DNA of 40,126 nt. Source: Novosphingobium sp. (lineage in GTDB: Bacteria; Pseudomonadota; Alphaproteobacteria; Sphingomonadales; Sphingomonadaceae). Both the position numbers and the translations under genes were made by a program. The notes below the pieces were generated by a model. It was not told the DNA's origin, searched no databases, and worked only from the letters and a program-made list of their open reading frames with translations. Of the stretch, positions 1 to 10,149 are shown piece by piece (position 1 is the first letter of the stretch; each line of letters starts with the position of its first letter). Where the stretch lies: the NCBI RefSeq assembly GCF_025351285.1, contig NZ_JANXWG010000079.1, forward strand, positions 1-40,126, written 5' to 3'.

Positions 1-447
1 CTGCCGGTGTTGCGCAAGGATTTCATGGTCGATCCGTGGCAAGTGGCAGAAGCGCGCAGCATCGGTGCCGATGCGATCCTGATCATCGTCGCCGCAATCG
101 AAGACAGCGTGATGGCCGAAATCGAAGCCGCCGCGATCGAACGCGGGATGGACGTGCTCATCGAAGTGCACGACGAAGCCGAGATGAATCGCGCATCGCG
201 GCTCAAATCGCGGCTGATCGGGGTCAACAACCGCGATCTGAAACGCTTTGTCACCGATCTTGCGGTCACCGAACGCCTCGTCCCGCTCGCGCCCGAGGGC
301 ACGCTGCTGGTCGGCGAAAGCGGCATCGCCAACCACTCCGATTGCCTGCGGCTGGCCAAGGCCGGCGTGCGCACCTTCCTCGTCGGCGAAAGCCTGATGC
401 GGCAGGATGATATCGCGGCAGCAACGCGGGCGTTGCTGGAGGGCTGA
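1..447 (+). CDS. trpC: Indole-3-glycerol phosphate synthase, C-terminal part (5' end outside window)
   Basis: The reading frame is open from base 1 and ends at TGA 445-447, so the N-terminal part of the gene lies upstream of the window. The visible 148 residues match the C-terminal half of the TrpC (beta/alpha)8 barrel: the LRKDF strand with its catalytic Lys at the very start, then IGVNNRDL in the middle and LVGESGI near the end, which are the family's substrate-binding loops. The enzyme closes the indole ring of tryptophan, converting carboxyphenylaminodeoxyribulose phosphate to indole-3-glycerol phosphate in the cytoplasm. In alphaproteobacteria trpC is often followed by moaC and moeA, as here, although a 360-base gap separates them in this window. 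The GTG at 7-9 is internal and is not the start. Confidence 0.96.
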   Translation: MPVLRKDFMVDPWQVAEARSIGADAILIIVAAIEDSVMAEIEAAAIERGMDVLIEVHDEAEMNRASRLKSRLIGVNNRDLKRFVTDLAVTERLVPLAPEGTLLVGESGIANHSDCLRLAKAGVRTFLVGESLMRQDDIAAATRALLEG

Positions 448-464
448 ACGGTATCAGCAGCGCG

Positions 465-566
465 TCACGGCCGCCACTGCCTGGGCTGGCCCGACCACAA
501 AATGCGCTCGTCGCCTAGCAGGAAGCGCCGGAAACGTTCGTTGGTCTCGAATGTCGTAATGCCCCG
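465..566 (-). pseudogene. Possible N-terminal remnant of a PH-domain-like membrane protein
   Basis: Read on the minus strand, this segment gives a peptide containing RFRRFLLGDERILWSGQPRQ before a stop at 465-467. This resembles the N-terminal signature of bacterial PH-domain-like membrane proteins, which typically read LLPGERILWxGQPxQ and continue into membrane helices. Here the helices are missing and the frame stops about ten residues after the motif. No start codon with a ribosome site is obvious. I infer a decayed fragment; the similarity is from memory of the family and rests on about twenty residues. Confidence 0.35.
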
Positions 567-593
567 TGCCAACCGCCCGTGCCAACCGCCCGT
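563..593. repeat. Short tandem repeat, 13-base unit, about 2.4 copies
   Basis: The unit CGTGCCAACCGCC is repeated head to tail without mismatch across 31 bases. It lies beside the decayed minus-strand segment in the trpC-moaC gap. It looks like a simple slippage duplication; no function is suggested. Confidence 0.85.
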
Positions 594-657
594 TGATGCC
601 GATGTCAGCCGAAAGGGAGGGGCGGCATGAATGTCAGTCGCCCAACATCCCCCTGTC

Positions 658-774
658 CTACAGCATCTTGGTCTGGCATGACCGCGCGATGCACAGCACC
701 GATCCTGCTTCGATCAGACCATGTTTCAGTCCAGCCTGGGCCGCCGCAGACTTCACCTCCAGGACACCGTCCAT
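658..774 (-). pseudogene. Short minus-strand ORF of 38 residues, possible gene remnant
   Basis: An ATG at 774-772 opens a 38-residue frame ending in TAG at 658-660. The peptide has a protein-like mix of residues (it contains [15 protein letters not shown]) and codon use similar to the flanking genes. There is no well-placed ribosome site, and I do not recognise the sequence. It could be a real small protein, but its place in a gap with another decayed segment makes a remnant as likely. Confidence 0.2.
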
Positions 775-807
775 TGCGTCAACTTGTCACCTTCCGGGAC
801 TGATCGC

Positions 808-1284
808 ATGACCGTACTCACCCACCTCGATGCGCAGGGCAAGGCGCGCATGGTCGATGTCGGCGGCAAAGCCGAGACGAGCCGCGTGGCGATCGCGGGC
901 GGTCGCATCCGCATGTCGTCGCAGGCGCTCGACGCCATCCGCGACGGCGCGGTCCCCAAGGGCGATGTGCTCGCCGCCGCGCGCATCGCAGGGATCATGG
1001 CGGCCAAGAAAACCGCCGAGTTGATCCCGCTGTGCCACCCGCTCGGCCTCGATGCGGTGGCGGTCGATTTCGCATTGCTCGAAGATGGCGTGGCGGTCAC
1101 CGCCACCGCCTCGCTCACCGCGCGCACCGGGGTGGAGATGGAGGCGATGGTCGCGGTTTCGATCGCGCTGCTGACGATCTACGACATGGCCAAGGTGGTC
1201 GACAAGGCGATGGTGATCGACGCGGTGCGGCTGATCGAAAAGCGCGGCGGCAAGTCGGGAGACTGGAAGCGGACCCCCGCATGA
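808..1284 (+). CDS. moaC: Cyclic pyranopterin monophosphate synthase
   Basis: This 158-residue protein has the normal length of MoaC, which acts with MoaA to turn GTP into cyclic pyranopterin monophosphate, the first step of molybdenum cofactor synthesis. The family signatures are visible: the [12 protein letters not shown] segment, the TGVEMEAM segment, and [11 protein letters not shown] near the C-terminus with the conserved Lys and Asp residues. The ATG at 808 starts the characteristic N-terminus ([15 protein letters not shown]). The frame is open further upstream to 721, but those residues do not match the family. The TGA overlaps the ATG of moeA in an ATGA junction, so the two are almost certainly translated together. 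Confidence 0.95.
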   Translation: MTVLTHLDAQGKARMVDVGGKAETSRVAIAGGRIRMSSQALDAIRDGAVPKGDVLAAARIAGIMAAKKTAELIPLCHPLGLDAVAVDFALLEDGVAVTATASLTARTGVEMEAMVAVSIALLTIYDMAKVVDKAMVIDAVRLIEKRGGKSGDWKRTPA

Positions 1285-2498
1285 GCCTGCCGAACCGCCC
1301 TGCCCCCTTGCCGCTGGCCGAGGCGCAGGCCAGATTGCTCGCGCTTGCCCCGACCATGCCGATCGAGCACCGTCCGGCTGCCGAATGCAACGGCTTCTAC
1401 ACCGCGCACCCCGTTCACTCGCGCCGCAACCAGCCCGCCGTCGCGCTGTCGGCGATGGACGGCTATGCGCTGCGCGCCGCCGACTTGCCCGGGCCGTGGC
1501 AGGTGATCGGTGAAAGCGCAGCCGGGCGTCCTTTCGCGGGTTCGATCGGCGCCGGCCAAGCCGTGCGCATCTCGACTGGCGCCGCGGTTCCGGCAGGCGC
1601 CGACTGCGTGCTGATCCAGGAAGACGCCGAGCGTGATGGAGATCGGCTGCTGCTAACCGGAACGTCGCCGCAACCGGCTTCGCGCCATATCCGCCCGCAG
1701 GCGATGGACTTTGCCGACGACGCATTGCTGCTGCCAACAGGAACGCGCCTCAATTCTGCCCGGATCGCGCTGGCCATTGCCGGTGGCCACAACCTGCTGG
1801 CGGTGCGCGGCGCGCCCAGCGTTGCCATAATCGACAGCGGCGATGAACTCGTGCCCGCCGGGCAACCCGCTGGCGATTTCGGCCTGCCCGCCAGCAACGG
1901 CGCAATGCTGGCGGCGATGGTGGCGGAATTGCCGTGCCGAGTTACCTGCACCGGGCCGGTGGCTGACCGGCTCGACGCGCTTGTCGCCGCGTTCGAAGCC
2001 CATGCCGACGCCGATGTTATCGTGACCAGTGGCGGGGCTTCGGTTGGCGAACACGACTTGATCCGCCCCGCCCTGGCGCGCATCGGCGCCGAACTGGAAT
2101 TCTGGCGGGTTGCGATCAAGCCGGGCAAGCCGCTGCTGATCGCGCGCAAGGGCCGCCAGTTGATCGTTGGCCTTCCGGGCAATCCGGCATCGGCGTACGT
2201 GACGGCGTGGTTGTTCCTGCTGCCGGTGCTGCGCGCCGCAATGGGTGCGGCCAAACCGCTGCCGCACGCGTTTACAGTGCCGCTCGCCGCTCCGCTCGCG
2301 GCCGGTGGCGGCCGCATGGAGTTCATCCGCGCGCGCTGGAACGGCGAAACGGTAATGGCCGACACCATGCAGGATTCGGGCGCGATCGGGCCGCTGGCGC
2401 GTGCCAATGCGTTGATCGAACGCGAAATGGGTGCACCACCGCGCGCCATCGGTGAGCAAGTTCGTGTGTTCCTGCTCGACAATGGCGCATTTGCTTGA
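1281..2498 (+). CDS. moeA: Molybdopterin molybdenumtransferase
   Basis: MoeA inserts molybdate into adenylylated molybdopterin, the last general step of molybdenum cofactor synthesis. The 405-residue product has the usual MoeA order: an N-terminal region with [11 protein letters not shown], a beta-barrel region with [11 protein letters not shown], the molybdopterin-binding domain with [12 protein letters not shown], then PGKPLL and GLPGNPASA, and a small C-terminal domain. The start overlaps the moaC stop by ATGA, so the pair forms one translational unit. lexA follows after an 82-base gap that carries its own SOS box, so lexA probably has a separate promoter. Confidence 0.95.
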   Translation: MSLPNRPAPLPLAEAQARLLALAPTMPIEHRPAAECNGFYTAHPVHSRRNQPAVALSAMDGYALRAADLPGPWQVIGESAAGRPFAGSIGAGQAVRISTGAAVPAGADCVLIQEDAERDGDRLLLTGTSPQPASRHIRPQAMDFADDALLLPTGTRLNSARIALAIAGGHNLLAVRGAPSVAIIDSGDELVPAGQPAGDFGLPASNGAMLAAMVAELPCRVTCTGPVADRLDALVAAFEAHADADVIVTSGGASVGEHDLIRPALARIGAELEFWRVAIKPGKPLLIARKGRQLIVGLPGNPASAYVTAWLFLLPVLRAAMGAAKPLPHAFTVPLAAPLAAGGGRMEFIRARWNGETVMADTMQDSGAIGPLARANALIEREMGAPPRAIGEQVRVFLLDNGAFA

Positions 2499-2522
2499 CG
2501 GAGCCCGAATCGTTTCGTATCT

Positions 2523-2537
2523 GTTCCGCATTCGTTC
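2523..2537 (+). promoter_or_regulatory. LexA-binding site (SOS box) upstream of lexA
   Basis: The sequence is GTTC, seven bases (CGCATTC), GTTC. This is an exact match to the alphaproteobacterial LexA consensus GTTC-N7-GTTC. It ends 43 bases before the lexA ATG, within the expected promoter region, which implies autorepression. Identical architecture occurs upstream of dnaE2 and imuA in this window. Confidence 0.88.
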
Positions 2538-2580
2538 GCACGCAAAGGTTTGGGCGGACGTCCTTGGCGGAGACCCGGAT

Positions 2581-3294
2581 ATGCTGACCCGTAAACAGCA
2601 CGAATTGCTGACCTTCATCCAGAACCGGCTCGAAGATTCGGGCATTTCGCCCAGCTTCGAAGAAATGAAGGACGCGCTCGATCTCAAGTCCAAGTCGGGG
2701 GTTCACCGATTGATCTCGGCACTGGAAGAACGCGGCTTCATTCGCCGCCTGGCCAATCGCGCCCGCGCGCTCGAAGTCTTGCGCCAGCCCGACAGCAGCG
2801 TCCAGCGGCCTGTCAGTCGCTCGGCCACGCCTGAGCCAGCCAACAGCAATCTGGCCAACAATAATGTCGTCCAGGCGCCGCTGCGCGCCACACCGCCGCG
2901 CCCCGCCAACGATGTGATCGAAGTGCCGCTGCACGGCCGGATCGCGGCGGGCATGCCGATCGAAGCGATCGAAGGATCGTCGATGTTGCCGGTCCCGGCC
3001 GCACTGCTTGGCGCGGGCGAACATTATGCGCTCGAAGTCTCGGGCGATTCGATGGTCGAAGCCGGCATTCTCGATGGCGATTATGCGCTGATCCGCCGCA
3101 CCGATGTCGCACGTGACGGGGAAATCGTCGTGGCGCTGGTGCGCGGTGAAGAAGCGACGCTCAAATACTTGCGCCGCGAAAATGGCATGGTCCGGCTCGA
3201 TCCCGCCAACGCGCTGCACGAACCGCAGTTCTACCGGCCGGGTGAAGTGCAGGTCCAGGGCAAGCTCGCCGGGCTGTTGCGCCGTTATCACTGA
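2581..3294 (+). CDS. lexA: SOS-response repressor and self-cleaving protease LexA
   Basis: LexA represses DNA-damage genes and cleaves itself when RecA filaments form. The 237-residue product has a winged-helix DNA-binding domain (about 1-65, starting [10 protein letters not shown] with [20 protein letters not shown] as helix-turn-helix), a long Pro/Ala/Asn-rich linker (about 70-112), and an S24-family protease domain. The scissile Ala123-Gly124 bond, catalytic Ser157 (SGDSM) and Lys195 (ATLKYL) are all present, so it should be cleavable. The ATG at 2581 is preceded by GGCGGAG and gives the family N-terminus; the frame is open upstream from 2431 but overlaps moeA. The exact SOS box at 2523-2537 points to autoregulation. 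Confidence 0.97.
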   Translation: MLTRKQHELLTFIQNRLEDSGISPSFEEMKDALDLKSKSGVHRLISALEERGFIRRLANRARALEVLRQPDSSVQRPVSRSATPEPANSNLANNNVVQAPLRATPPRPANDVIEVPLHGRIAAGMPIEAIEGSSMLPVPAALLGAGEHYALEVSGDSMVEAGILDGDYALIRRTDVARDGEIVVALVRGEEATLKYLRRENGMVRLDPANALHEPQFYRPGEVQVQGKLAGLLRRYH

Positions 3295-3305
3295 TCGGTG
3301 ATGTG

Positions 3306-3326
3306 CCACGCCTCGGTGAGGCGTGG
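3306..3326. terminator. Hairpin between convergent lexA and comEC
   Basis: CCACGCCTC, a three-base loop, and GAGGCGTGG form a perfect 9-base-pair stem that fills the 32 bases between the lexA and comEC stop codons. There is no long T-run on either side, so it may be a weak bidirectional terminator. Confidence 0.55.
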
Positions 3327-5585
3327 TCATTCCTCGACGGGTTCGATCCAGCGTTCCCAACCGTGCTTGCCTTGCCCGGTAGTAACGGTGGTTACTTTGC
3401 GGGCAGAAAGATCGATCGCAAGCCCGCCGGTGCGCTCGAACAAACCGCGATCCGCCTTGAACCAGTGCGGCCGGCACACCGCGGGCAAGCTGCGCTCTGA
3501 CACCACGATGTCGCTGGCAGCGCAGGCATTCACAAGGCCAAGCGTGCCCACCCGCGCCCCCCTACGTTGCATCAACAGGCGGGTTTCGGTGCCTTGGGTC
3601 CGCACGATCATCGCGCAGAAATCGCTGTTGCAGCGCGCCGCCGGCCAATCGGTCATGGCAATGGTGTCGCCGGCCAGCCCCGCATCGTCGAGCAGGGCCT
3701 GCCGCATGAATCCACCCCGGCCGTTACGCAAGCTGATCATTGCCGGCCCCTGCCCGAATACGCCGACTTGCCGTCCATCGCCTGAAATCAACACGTCGGG
3801 CGGGCGCAGGAACGCCAGGCTCACCAAGCCGAGCGCAATCGGCAGCAGCCCCAGCAACCGCACTCTGCCGACCCACAGCGCCAGCCACAGCTCACCTGCG
3901 ATCACGGCCAGATACAGCGCAGTAGACATCGGCGGAAAGCGAATCACCGCACCGGCCTGGCTTGCGGTCAGGTGCGCAATGGCCAGCAGCAGCGCCAGCG
4001 ACTTGCCCACAAACCACCACGCCGGCGCGCCAAAGCCGCCCAGATCGAGCACCAGCGCCAGCGCAATCATCGGCATCGACACGAACGTCGTCAGCGGGAT
4101 TGCCAGCACATTGGCCGCCGCCCCGTAAAGCCCGGCGCGGTGGAAGTGGTACAGCGCCATCGGCATAAGCGCGACATCGATTACCACCCCGGTCACCAGC
4201 AACATCGCCAGGTGGCGCCAGATCCGCATCGGCCACGGCTCATCGCGGTGCGCAAGGAACGCCCGGACCGGTGCGGAACCGTGCAACGCCACGATCGCCA
4301 GCACCGAACCGAAACTCATCTGGAATCCCGGCCCGACTACGGCTTCAGGCCAGAACGTCATCACGAACAGCCCGGCGAATGCCAGCAAGCGCAACGACAA
4401 TGGACTGCGACCCAAGGTCAGCGCAGCCAGCACCAGCAAAGCCCCCACGCAAGACCGCACCGTCGGAACTTCGGCGCCGGTCAGCAACGTGTAAGCCAAT
4501 CCGGTCAGCGCGCCGGCGGTCGATGCCAGCAACGGCAGCGACATCCGCAGCGCCAGCCACGGCCACAACGCCAGCACCCGCACCACCACCACATAAGTCA
4601 GCGCTATCACCGCGCTCACGTGCAACCCGCTGATCGACAGCAAATGGGTAAGCCCGGCATCGCGCATCGCCTGGTCGTCTTCGCGTGCAATCCCGCCACG
4701 ATCGCCGCTCGCGAAAGCCGAAGCCAACGCACCGGGCGAACCGGCCACGCGCGCCCGAACGTGGTCCGATAGCTGCCGTTGCCATTGCTTGAGCCAATCG
4801 CGCCGATCGGCCGGCTTCAACACTTCGATCGACCCGAGCGGTGATCCGGTGGCCGCCAGGTGATCGAACCACGCGAACTGCGCGAAATCATACCCCCCCG
4901 GCACCGTGGGCGGGCCAGGTGGATTGAGCCGGGCGCGCAAGCGGATCGATGCGTCCTCTACCAATTGCGGATCGTCATCGCCGGGGCCCAGGTTGAGCCG
5001 GATTTCGATCGGCGCCGCCATGTGATCGAGCCGCGCCGCCAAGCGCAGCCGCACCCGATCGAGTGCGGGCTGTTCTTCACGCTCGATCACCCGCGCGGTC
5101 ATCCAGTAAATGCCGCGGCTGGCCAACGGAGGCGTGCCGGCCAGCGTCGATTTCGCCCAGATCGTCACGCATCCGGCCGCCACCATAAGCCCCACCCCGA
5201 CAAGCGCGGCGGCGATATGCGAAACGCGAACACCGTCATGGCCATTGTCCATTGCCAACCCGGCGAGCACCATTGCCGTGCAACCGCACAACAATGCGAT
5301 CCATTGCGCCATCGCCGGCAGGCTGAACCACAGCGCAACGCCCATGCCGAAAGCAACGGCCAGCCAAGGCGCACGTTCGAACCCGCGTTCGGCCAGGAAG
5401 TGTTCGAGCGAGTCAACCAACTTGCCCGGATAAGCTGAAATTGCAGCAAGATGGCCCGACCACGTCCGTTTCGGGGGAAGAACCTGGCCGTCGGAGGCCG
5501 CTGCACGCATATGCGCATTGCCCGCAGCACCATGGTCTGCAAAAGGCGCTTGTGCGATGAGAGCAATGGCGTCCGGCGCCGACAT
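3327..5585 (-). CDS. comEC: ComEC/Rec2-family DNA uptake channel protein
   Basis: ComEC forms the inner-membrane channel that carries single-stranded DNA into the cell during natural transformation. The product (752 residues from this start) has early membrane helices, a DUF4131-like soluble segment (about 150-260) and the competence domain with the hallmark [12 protein letters not shown], followed by many hydrophobic helices. The C-terminus is a short soluble tail, not the full metallo-beta-lactamase domain found in Bacillus ComEC. The start is uncertain: the frame is open to an ATG at 5660, which would run into gltX. The ATG at 5585 avoids that overlap, and an ATG at 5510 is also possible. 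The gene is divergent from gltX and convergent with lexA. No other competence gene is visible, so activity in transformation is inferred. Confidence 0.9.
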   Translation of the reverse strand: MSAPDAIALIAQAPFADHGAAGNAHMRAAASDGQVLPPKRTWSGHLAAISAYPGKLVDSLEHFLAERGFERAPWLAVAFGMGVALWFSLPAMAQWIALLCGCTAMVLAGLAMDNGHDGVRVSHIAAALVGVGLMVAAGCVTIWAKSTLAGTPPLASRGIYWMTARVIEREEQPALDRVRLRLAARLDHMAAPIEIRLNLGPGDDDPQLVEDASIRLRARLNPPGPPTVPGGYDFAQFAWFDHLAATGSPLGSIEVLKPADRRDWLKQWQRQLSDHVRARVAGSPGALASAFASGDRGGIAREDDQAMRDAGLTHLLSISGLHVSAVIALTYVVVVRVLALWPWLALRMSLPLLASTAGALTGLAYTLLTGAEVPTVRSCVGALLVLAALTLGRSPLSLRLLAFAGLFVMTFWPEAVVGPGFQMSFGSVLAIVALHGSAPVRAFLAHRDEPWPMRIWRHLAMLLVTGVVIDVALMPMALYHFHRAGLYGAAANVLAIPLTTFVSMPMIALALVLDLGGFGAPAWWFVGKSLALLLAIAHLTASQAGAVIRFPPMSTALYLAVIAGELWLALWVGRVRLLGLLPIALGLVSLAFLRPPDVLISGDGRQVGVFGQGPAMISLRNGRGGFMRQALLDDAGLAGDTIAMTDWPAARCNSDFCAMIVRTQGTETRLLMQRRGARVGTLGLVNACAASDIVVSERSLPAVCRPHWFKADRGLFERTGGLAIDLSARKVTTVTTGQGKHGWERWIEPVEE

Positions 5586-5614
5586 GGCACCAGATGGAAA
5601 GGATCGCGCCGCCC

Positions 5615-7117
5615 ATGGCAAGCACAACTGGGACCAATCCCGAAGCAGCGGCGCCCGCAAGGGGCGCGCCAGAGGGTACGCCAGAAGGTAGGGTTGTTAC
5701 CCGCTTTGCACCCTCCCCAACCGGGTTCCTGCATATCGGGGGCGCGCGGACCGCGCTGTTCAACTGGCTGTTCGCGCGGCACCACGGTGGCAAAGCGCTG
5801 CTGCGGATCGAAGATACCGATCGCGCACGTTCCACCCAACCTGCCATCGATGCGATCATCTCCGGGCTCGACTGGCTTGGCCTCGATTGGGACGGGCCGC
5901 CGGTGTTCCAGTTCGCCCGTGCAGCGCGCCACGCAGAAGTTGCCAATCAACTGCTGGCGGCCGGCCACGCCTACAAGTGCTTTGCCACGCCCGAGGAGTT
6001 GGAAGCGATGCGCGCCGAGCAGCGCGCCAACAAGCAGCCGCTGCGTTACGATGGCCGCTGGCGTGACCGCGATCCCGCGTCTGCCCCAGCCGGCGCTCCG
6101 TTCGTGCTGCGGCTGCGCACGCCGCTCAGCGGCGAAGTCACCATCGAAGACCGCGTCCAGGGGCCCGTCACGGTGGCCAATGCCGAACTCGACGATTACG
6201 TGTTGCTGCGTGGCGATGGTACGCCAACGTATATGCTGGCGGTGGTGGTCGACGACCACGACATGGGCGTCACCCATGTGATCCGGGGTGACGATCACCT
6301 CAACAATGCCTTCCGCCAATTGCCGATCTATCGCGCCATGAACGAAATCGAGGGCGGCTGGTCCGATCCGATCTATGCGCACATCCCACTGATCCACGGC
6401 GCCGACGGGGCCAAGCTGTCCAAACGCCACGGCGCGCTGGGCGTCGAAGCCTATCGCGACGAGATGGGCGTGCTGCCCGAAGCGCTGTCGAACTACCTGC
6501 TCCGGCTCGGCTGGGGCTATGGCGACAAGGAAGTGATCAGCCGCGACGAGGCGGTTTCGCTGTTCGGGCTCGATGCGGTGGGCCGATCGCCCTCGAGGTT
6601 CGATCTCAAGAAGTTGCAGAACCTCAACGGCATCTATCTGCGCGAAGCCGACGATGCCCGGTTGGCCGCGCTGGTGGCCCCGCGCTTGCCTGGATTGGCG
6701 CCCGGATTCGACCAATCGCGCGATCTGGCATTGCTAAAACAGGCGATGCCGGTGCTGAAACCACGTGCTGCCGATCTCGACGAACTGGCGCGTGGTGCGG
6801 CTTTTCTGTTCGTGCAACGCCCGCTGGCGATTGATGCCAAGGCGCAAGCCCTGCTGACTGACGATGCGCGCGGCCTGCTTCAACAAATCGCAACGCGCCT
6901 CAAAGCCGAAAATGACTGGACAAGCGAAGGGCTGGAAGCCAGTCTGAAACAGATGGCAGAGGCGCTGGGGGTCGGTCTGGGCAAAATAGCCCAGCCGTTG
7001 CGAGCATCGCTAACGGGACAGACGACCTCGCCGGGTATTTTCGATGTGCTTGTCCTGCTCGGCAGGGAGGAAGCCTTGGCGCGGATCTGCGATCAGATCG
7101 GCGAAATGGCGGCCTGA
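5615..7117 (+). CDS. gltX: Glutamyl-tRNA synthetase
   Basis: This class I aminoacyl-tRNA synthetase charges tRNA-Glu; in many alphaproteobacteria it also charges tRNA-Gln for later amidation. The 500-residue product carries the HIGH-type signature in [14 protein letters not shown] (about residues 34-46), the [10 protein letters not shown] segment and the KMSKS-type loop as KLSKR near residue 267, then the helical anticodon-binding domain. A low-complexity Ala/Pro/Gly/Thr-rich N-terminal extension of about 25 residues precedes the catalytic fold. I chose the ATG at 5615, with GGAAAGGA about 12 bases upstream; an in-frame ATG at 5594 is the alternative. The start region abuts the divergent comEC start, so the two promoters must lie inside each other's 5' coding regions or be very compact. 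Confidence 0.95.
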   Translation: MASTTGTNPEAAAPARGAPEGTPEGRVVTRFAPSPTGFLHIGGARTALFNWLFARHHGGKALLRIEDTDRARSTQPAIDAIISGLDWLGLDWDGPPVFQFARAARHAEVANQLLAAGHAYKCFATPEELEAMRAEQRANKQPLRYDGRWRDRDPASAPAGAPFVLRLRTPLSGEVTIEDRVQGPVTVANAELDDYVLLRGDGTPTYMLAVVVDDHDMGVTHVIRGDDHLNNAFRQLPIYRAMNEIEGGWSDPIYAHIPLIHGADGAKLSKRHGALGVEAYRDEMGVLPEALSNYLLRLGWGYGDKEVISRDEAVSLFGLDAVGRSPSRFDLKKLQNLNGIYLREADDARLAALVAPRLPGLAPGFDQSRDLALLKQAMPVLKPRAADLDELARGAAFLFVQRPLAIDAKAQALLTDDARGLLQQIATRLKAENDWTSEGLEASLKQMAEALGVGLGKIAQPLRASLTGQTTSPGIFDVLVLLGREEALARICDQIGEMAA

Positions 7118-7200
7118 CCGGTCGTTTCGTCCGGACAGCATGACCATGACAGGCACCGGTTTGGCAAGCTCGGCAGCAAACGCGACAGGAGGACTCGAAG

Positions 7201-8487
7201 GTGGGCGATAAGCAGGCAACATTCAGCGCAGAAGGCAAGTCGTTCGACATGCCCGTCAGAAGCGGAACGATCGGCCCCGACGTGGTCGATATCCGCAAGC
7301 TCTACGGGCAATCGGGCCTGTTCACCTACGATCCAGGCTTCACCTCGACTGCAAGCTGCGATTCGGCGATCACCTACATCGATGGCGATGAAGGCGTGCT
7401 GCTTCACGGCGGTTACCCGATCGGGCAACTGGCCGAAGAATCGAGCTTCATGGAAGTTTCGTACCTGCTGCTCAACGGCGAATTGCCCAAGGCGCAGGAA
7501 CTGTCGGACTTCACGCGCACGATCACCCGCCACACGATGCTGCACGAACAGCTTTCCACGTTCTATCGTGGGTTCCGCCGCGATGCGCACCCGATGGCGA
7601 TCATGTGCGGCGTGGTCGGCGCGCTTTCGGCGTTCTACCACGATTCGACCGACATCGCCGATCCGGTGCAGCGCAAGATCGCCAGCCACCGCCTGATCGC
7701 CAAGATGCCGACGATCGCGGCGATGGCTTACAAGTATTCGGTCGGCCAGCCGTTCCTCTATCCCAAGAACGATCTGTCCTACACCGGCAACTTCCTGCGG
7801 ATGACCTTCGGCGTGCCGGCCGAAGAATACGAAGTGGTGCCGGCGGTCGAAAAGGCGATGGATCGGATCTTCATCCTCCACGCCGATCACGAACAGAACG
7901 CGTCGACCTCGACCGTGCGGCTGGCGGGTTCGTCGGGCGCCAATCCGTTCGCGTGCATCGCCGCAGGTATCGCCTGCCTGTGGGGTCCGGCTCACGGCGG
8001 CGCCAACGAAGCCGCGCTCAACATGCTCCAGGAAATCGGCACGCCAGACCGCATCCCGCATTATATCGAGCGGGCGAAAGACAAGAACGATCCGTTCCGC
8101 CTGATGGGCTTCGGCCACCGCGTCTACAAGAACTACGATCCGCGCGCGACCGTCATGCAGAAGACCGTGCGCGAGGTGTTCGATGCGCTCAAGGTCAAGG
8201 ACCCGGTGTTCGAAGTGGCGCTGCGGCTTGAAGAAATGGCGCTCAACGATCCCTACTTCATCGAAAAGAAGCTGTTCCCCAACGTCGATTTCTATTCGGG
8301 CGTGATCCTTTCGGCGATCGGCTTCCCGACCACGATGTTCACCGCGCTGTTCGCGCTGGCGCGCACCGTGGGCTGGGTGGCGCAATGGAACGAAATGATC
8401 AGCGATCCAGGCCAGAAGATCGGTCGCCCTCGCCAGCTCTACACCGGGCCGGCGCAGCGCGACTACGTTTCTATCGACAAGCGCTGA
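7201..8487 (+). CDS. gltA: Citrate synthase
   Basis: Citrate synthase condenses acetyl-CoA and oxaloacetate at the entry to the TCA cycle. The 428 residues match the Gram-negative hexameric (type II) length, and the catalytic segments are clear: [10 protein letters not shown] (oxaloacetate-binding His), [13 protein letters not shown] (active-site His and Arg) near residue 303, and the late [10 protein letters not shown] with the catalytic Asp. The start is a GTG at 7201 preceded by a strong AGGAGG site ten bases upstream, which fixes the start. An excellent hairpin terminator follows at 8498-8536, so the mRNA probably ends there. Confidence 0.97.
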   Translation: MGDKQATFSAEGKSFDMPVRSGTIGPDVVDIRKLYGQSGLFTYDPGFTSTASCDSAITYIDGDEGVLLHGGYPIGQLAEESSFMEVSYLLLNGELPKAQELSDFTRTITRHTMLHEQLSTFYRGFRRDAHPMAIMCGVVGALSAFYHDSTDIADPVQRKIASHRLIAKMPTIAAMAYKYSVGQPFLYPKNDLSYTGNFLRMTFGVPAEEYEVVPAVEKAMDRIFILHADHEQNASTSTVRLAGSSGANPFACIAAGIACLWGPAHGGANEAALNMLQEIGTPDRIPHYIERAKDKNDPFRLMGFGHRVYKNYDPRATVMQKTVREVFDALKVKDPVFEVALRLEEMALNDPYFIEKKLFPNVDFYSGVILSAIGFPTTMFTALFALARTVGWVAQWNEMISDPGQKIGRPRQLYTGPAQRDYVSIDKR

Positions 8488-8497
8488 CCGAGTATCC

Positions 8498-8536
8498 CGA
8501 CCGTCGGCGCGGTTTGCGCGCCGACGGTCGAATTTT
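8498..8536 (+). terminator. Rho-independent terminator after gltA
   Basis: CGACCGTCGGCGC and its exact reverse complement form a 13-base-pair stem around a seven-base loop, followed by AATTTT. It begins 10 bases after the gltA stop. The next small gene starts 15 bases after it, so read-through or a promoter inside this region would be needed to express that gene. Confidence 0.85.
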
Positions 8537-8551
8537 CAGGAGCATAAGCCC

Positions 8552-8740
8552 ATGCGGTTGATTCTACAGGTGATCGCTGTGCTCGCGATCCTCATGGGCT
8601 TGCTGTGGATCGGCCAGGGCACCGGGGTGGTGATGTGGCCCTCATCCAGCTTCATGCTCGCGCAGAAGCAGTGGGCGATCAACGGCGCGGTCCTGGCAGT
8701 GGTTGGCGTGGCGCTCTTGCTGATGGCGCGGCGGCGCTGA
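8552..8740 (+). CDS. Small two-helix membrane protein, function unknown
   Basis: The 62-residue product has two hydrophobic stretches, about residues 3-25 and 43-58, joined by a short loop containing MWPSSSFML, and ends in RRR, which suggests both ends lie on the cytoplasmic side. An AGGAG ribosome site lies ten bases before the ATG, supporting real translation. Similar small proteins occur in many alphaproteobacteria as conserved hypotheticals, to my knowledge without assigned function. It sits between the gltA terminator and the convergent kinase-like gene. Confidence 0.75.
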   Translation: MRLILQVIAVLAILMGLLWIGQGTGVVMWPSSSFMLAQKQWAINGAVLAVVGVALLLMARRR

Positions 8741-8750
8741 TCGGGTCGGG

Positions 8751-10148
8751 TCAGGCCCGTTCAGGACTACTGGCGGGCCCGGCAGGCAATGTCAGCACGA
8801 AGGACGCGCCCTGCCCCGGCGTGGCCGTTACGCTGAGTTCACCACCCATGGCACGCGCCAGCCGGCGTGAAATATACAGTCCAAGGCCGCTGCCGCCATC
8901 GTTGGAGCGGCCCAGCCGTTCGAATTTCTCGAACACCCGCGTAGCCTGATCGACGTTCAGCCCCGGCCCCTGATCGCTGACCGATACGAATGCGTGATCA
9001 CCCGCGAAGCCGCAATCGAGCCGGATCTGCGTGCCTTCGGGCGCATAGTTGATCGCGTTGCCGATCAGGTTCAGCAAGATCTGCAGCACGCGACGGAATT
9101 CGCCGATCGCGGGCACGGCCTGCTCGCGCGATGGCTTCAGGATCGTGATATCGCTGCGCCGCGCGCGCACCGATAGCAGCCCGGCAGCGCGGATGGCACA
9201 ATCGCAAAGATCGATCGCGTCCGCCGCCGGCGCAAACTGGGGCGATTCGATCGCGTCGAGATCGCTCAGATCATTCACCAACCCGAGCAGATGGCGGGCT
9301 GCCTCGACAATGTCGGCCGCGTAACTGGCATATTCGTCGGCCAAAGGACCGCCCAAGCGGGTCCGGATCGTTTCGGCGTTGGCGATGATGCGGTCGATCG
9401 GCTGGCGCAAGGCCGGCCCGAGTTCGCGCGCCAGCAAGCTGTGATAGACATCGTCACCGGGAGCGTCGGCCTCGGCCGTCCGGGCAGCCGGCAAATCCTG
9501 CGGCAGCGCCTCGATGGCCGCCGGAACCAGGAACAATTCGAAGCCGCCAACTGAAAGCGGTGCCAGCCGCGCCACCCATCGCCGATCGCTGCCCGGCACC
9601 GAGAGGCTGGCACCGTCGAGCAGGCGCCAATGCAACGCGGTCTGCTGTGCTCCCAGGCCGTCGAATTCAACGAGATCGGTCCACGGGCGGTCCGTCTCCG
9701 CCTTGGCCTTGCGTTCGAATGGCTTGAGATCGGCGGCTTGCGCGGACATGTAGCGGACACGTTGCGCCTCATCGAGCAGTGCATGACACTCCGCAATGTG
9801 GCGGACGAGTTCGAATTCGCGCGCCGGCCCGACTTCCGAAGGCCCCGCCGGGACTGCTGCTGCTTCGCTGCGCCAATGCGTCAGCGCCAGTCCGATGCCA
9901 GCGTCGTCGGGTTCGACTTCAGCCCAAGCGGAAATGACCTGGCCATCGTCGTGCGCAGTGATCTTGCGCGCCAGCCGCAACCGCTGGCGCCGCGCCTTGC
10001 GTACCAGCGTGAGCAGCGTGGGGATGGCGATAACGCCGGGAATCTGCCCGCCGCAGCGCAATTGCAGCCCGGCAAGCGGCTCGTCGGCGCTGACCATGCG
10101 CTCCGCTGGATCGATCCGCGCGCGGATCGGCGCGGCCGCCTGCGTCAT
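8751..10148 (-). CDS. Histidine kinase-like protein lacking the phospho-acceptor histidine
   Basis: The 465-residue soluble protein has an N-terminal sensor-like region (about 25-220), a dimerisation/phosphotransfer-like helix region (about 235-300) and a well-preserved HATPase_c domain (about 345-458). The N-box (NLIGNAINYAPEG, 360-372), G1 box (SDQGPGL), F box (FEKFERL) and G2 box (GGSGLGL) all look able to bind ATP. The H-box is altered: the segment GPALRQPIDRIIANAETI aligns with the usual xHxLRxPLxxIIGxAExI, so Pro245 stands at the histidine position. His236 lies nine residues earlier, outside the motif. It may be a pseudokinase or a signalling scaffold. Its start lies one base after the stop of the 10150-11112 gene, so they are probably one operon. 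No response regulator is adjacent. Confidence 0.85.
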   Translation of the reverse strand: MTQAAAPIRARIDPAERMVSADEPLAGLQLRCGGQIPGVIAIPTLLTLVRKARRQRLRLARKITAHDDGQVISAWAEVEPDDAGIGLALTHWRSEAAAVPAGPSEVGPAREFELVRHIAECHALLDEAQRVRYMSAQAADLKPFERKAKAETDRPWTDLVEFDGLGAQQTALHWRLLDGASLSVPGSDRRWVARLAPLSVGGFELFLVPAAIEALPQDLPAARTAEADAPGDDVYHSLLARELGPALRQPIDRIIANAETIRTRLGGPLADEYASYAADIVEAARHLLGLVNDLSDLDAIESPQFAPAADAIDLCDCAIRAAGLLSVRARRSDITILKPSREQAVPAIGEFRRVLQILLNLIGNAINYAPEGTQIRLDCGFAGDHAFVSVSDQGPGLNVDQATRVFEKFERLGRSNDGGSGLGLYISRRLARAMGGELSVTATPGQGASFVLTLPAGPASSPERA

Positions 10149-10149
10149 G

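Larger units (their letters stand above)
448..807. other. 360-base gene-free gap between trpC and moaC
   Basis: This is the longest stretch without a convincing gene. It holds a short tandem repeat (563-593) and two short minus-strand segments (465-566 and 658-774) that read like decayed coding sequence. I see no strong terminator after trpC and no clear promoter for moaC. A plus-strand open frame runs into moaC from 721, but the moaC family start is the ATG at 808. Confidence 0.6.

Noticed and set aside
787..1737. Minus-strand open frame of 316 codons opposite moaC and moeA
   Set aside because: It is Arg-rich shadow coding with no domain; both plus-strand genes are certain.
5375..5390. GTTC-N8-GTTC resembling an SOS box
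   Set aside because: The spacer is eight bases instead of seven, and it lies inside the comEC coding region.
5165..6715. Minus-strand open frame of 516 codons opposite gltX
   Set aside because: It is antisense to gltX and comEC codons, has low-complexity composition and no ribosome site or family motif.
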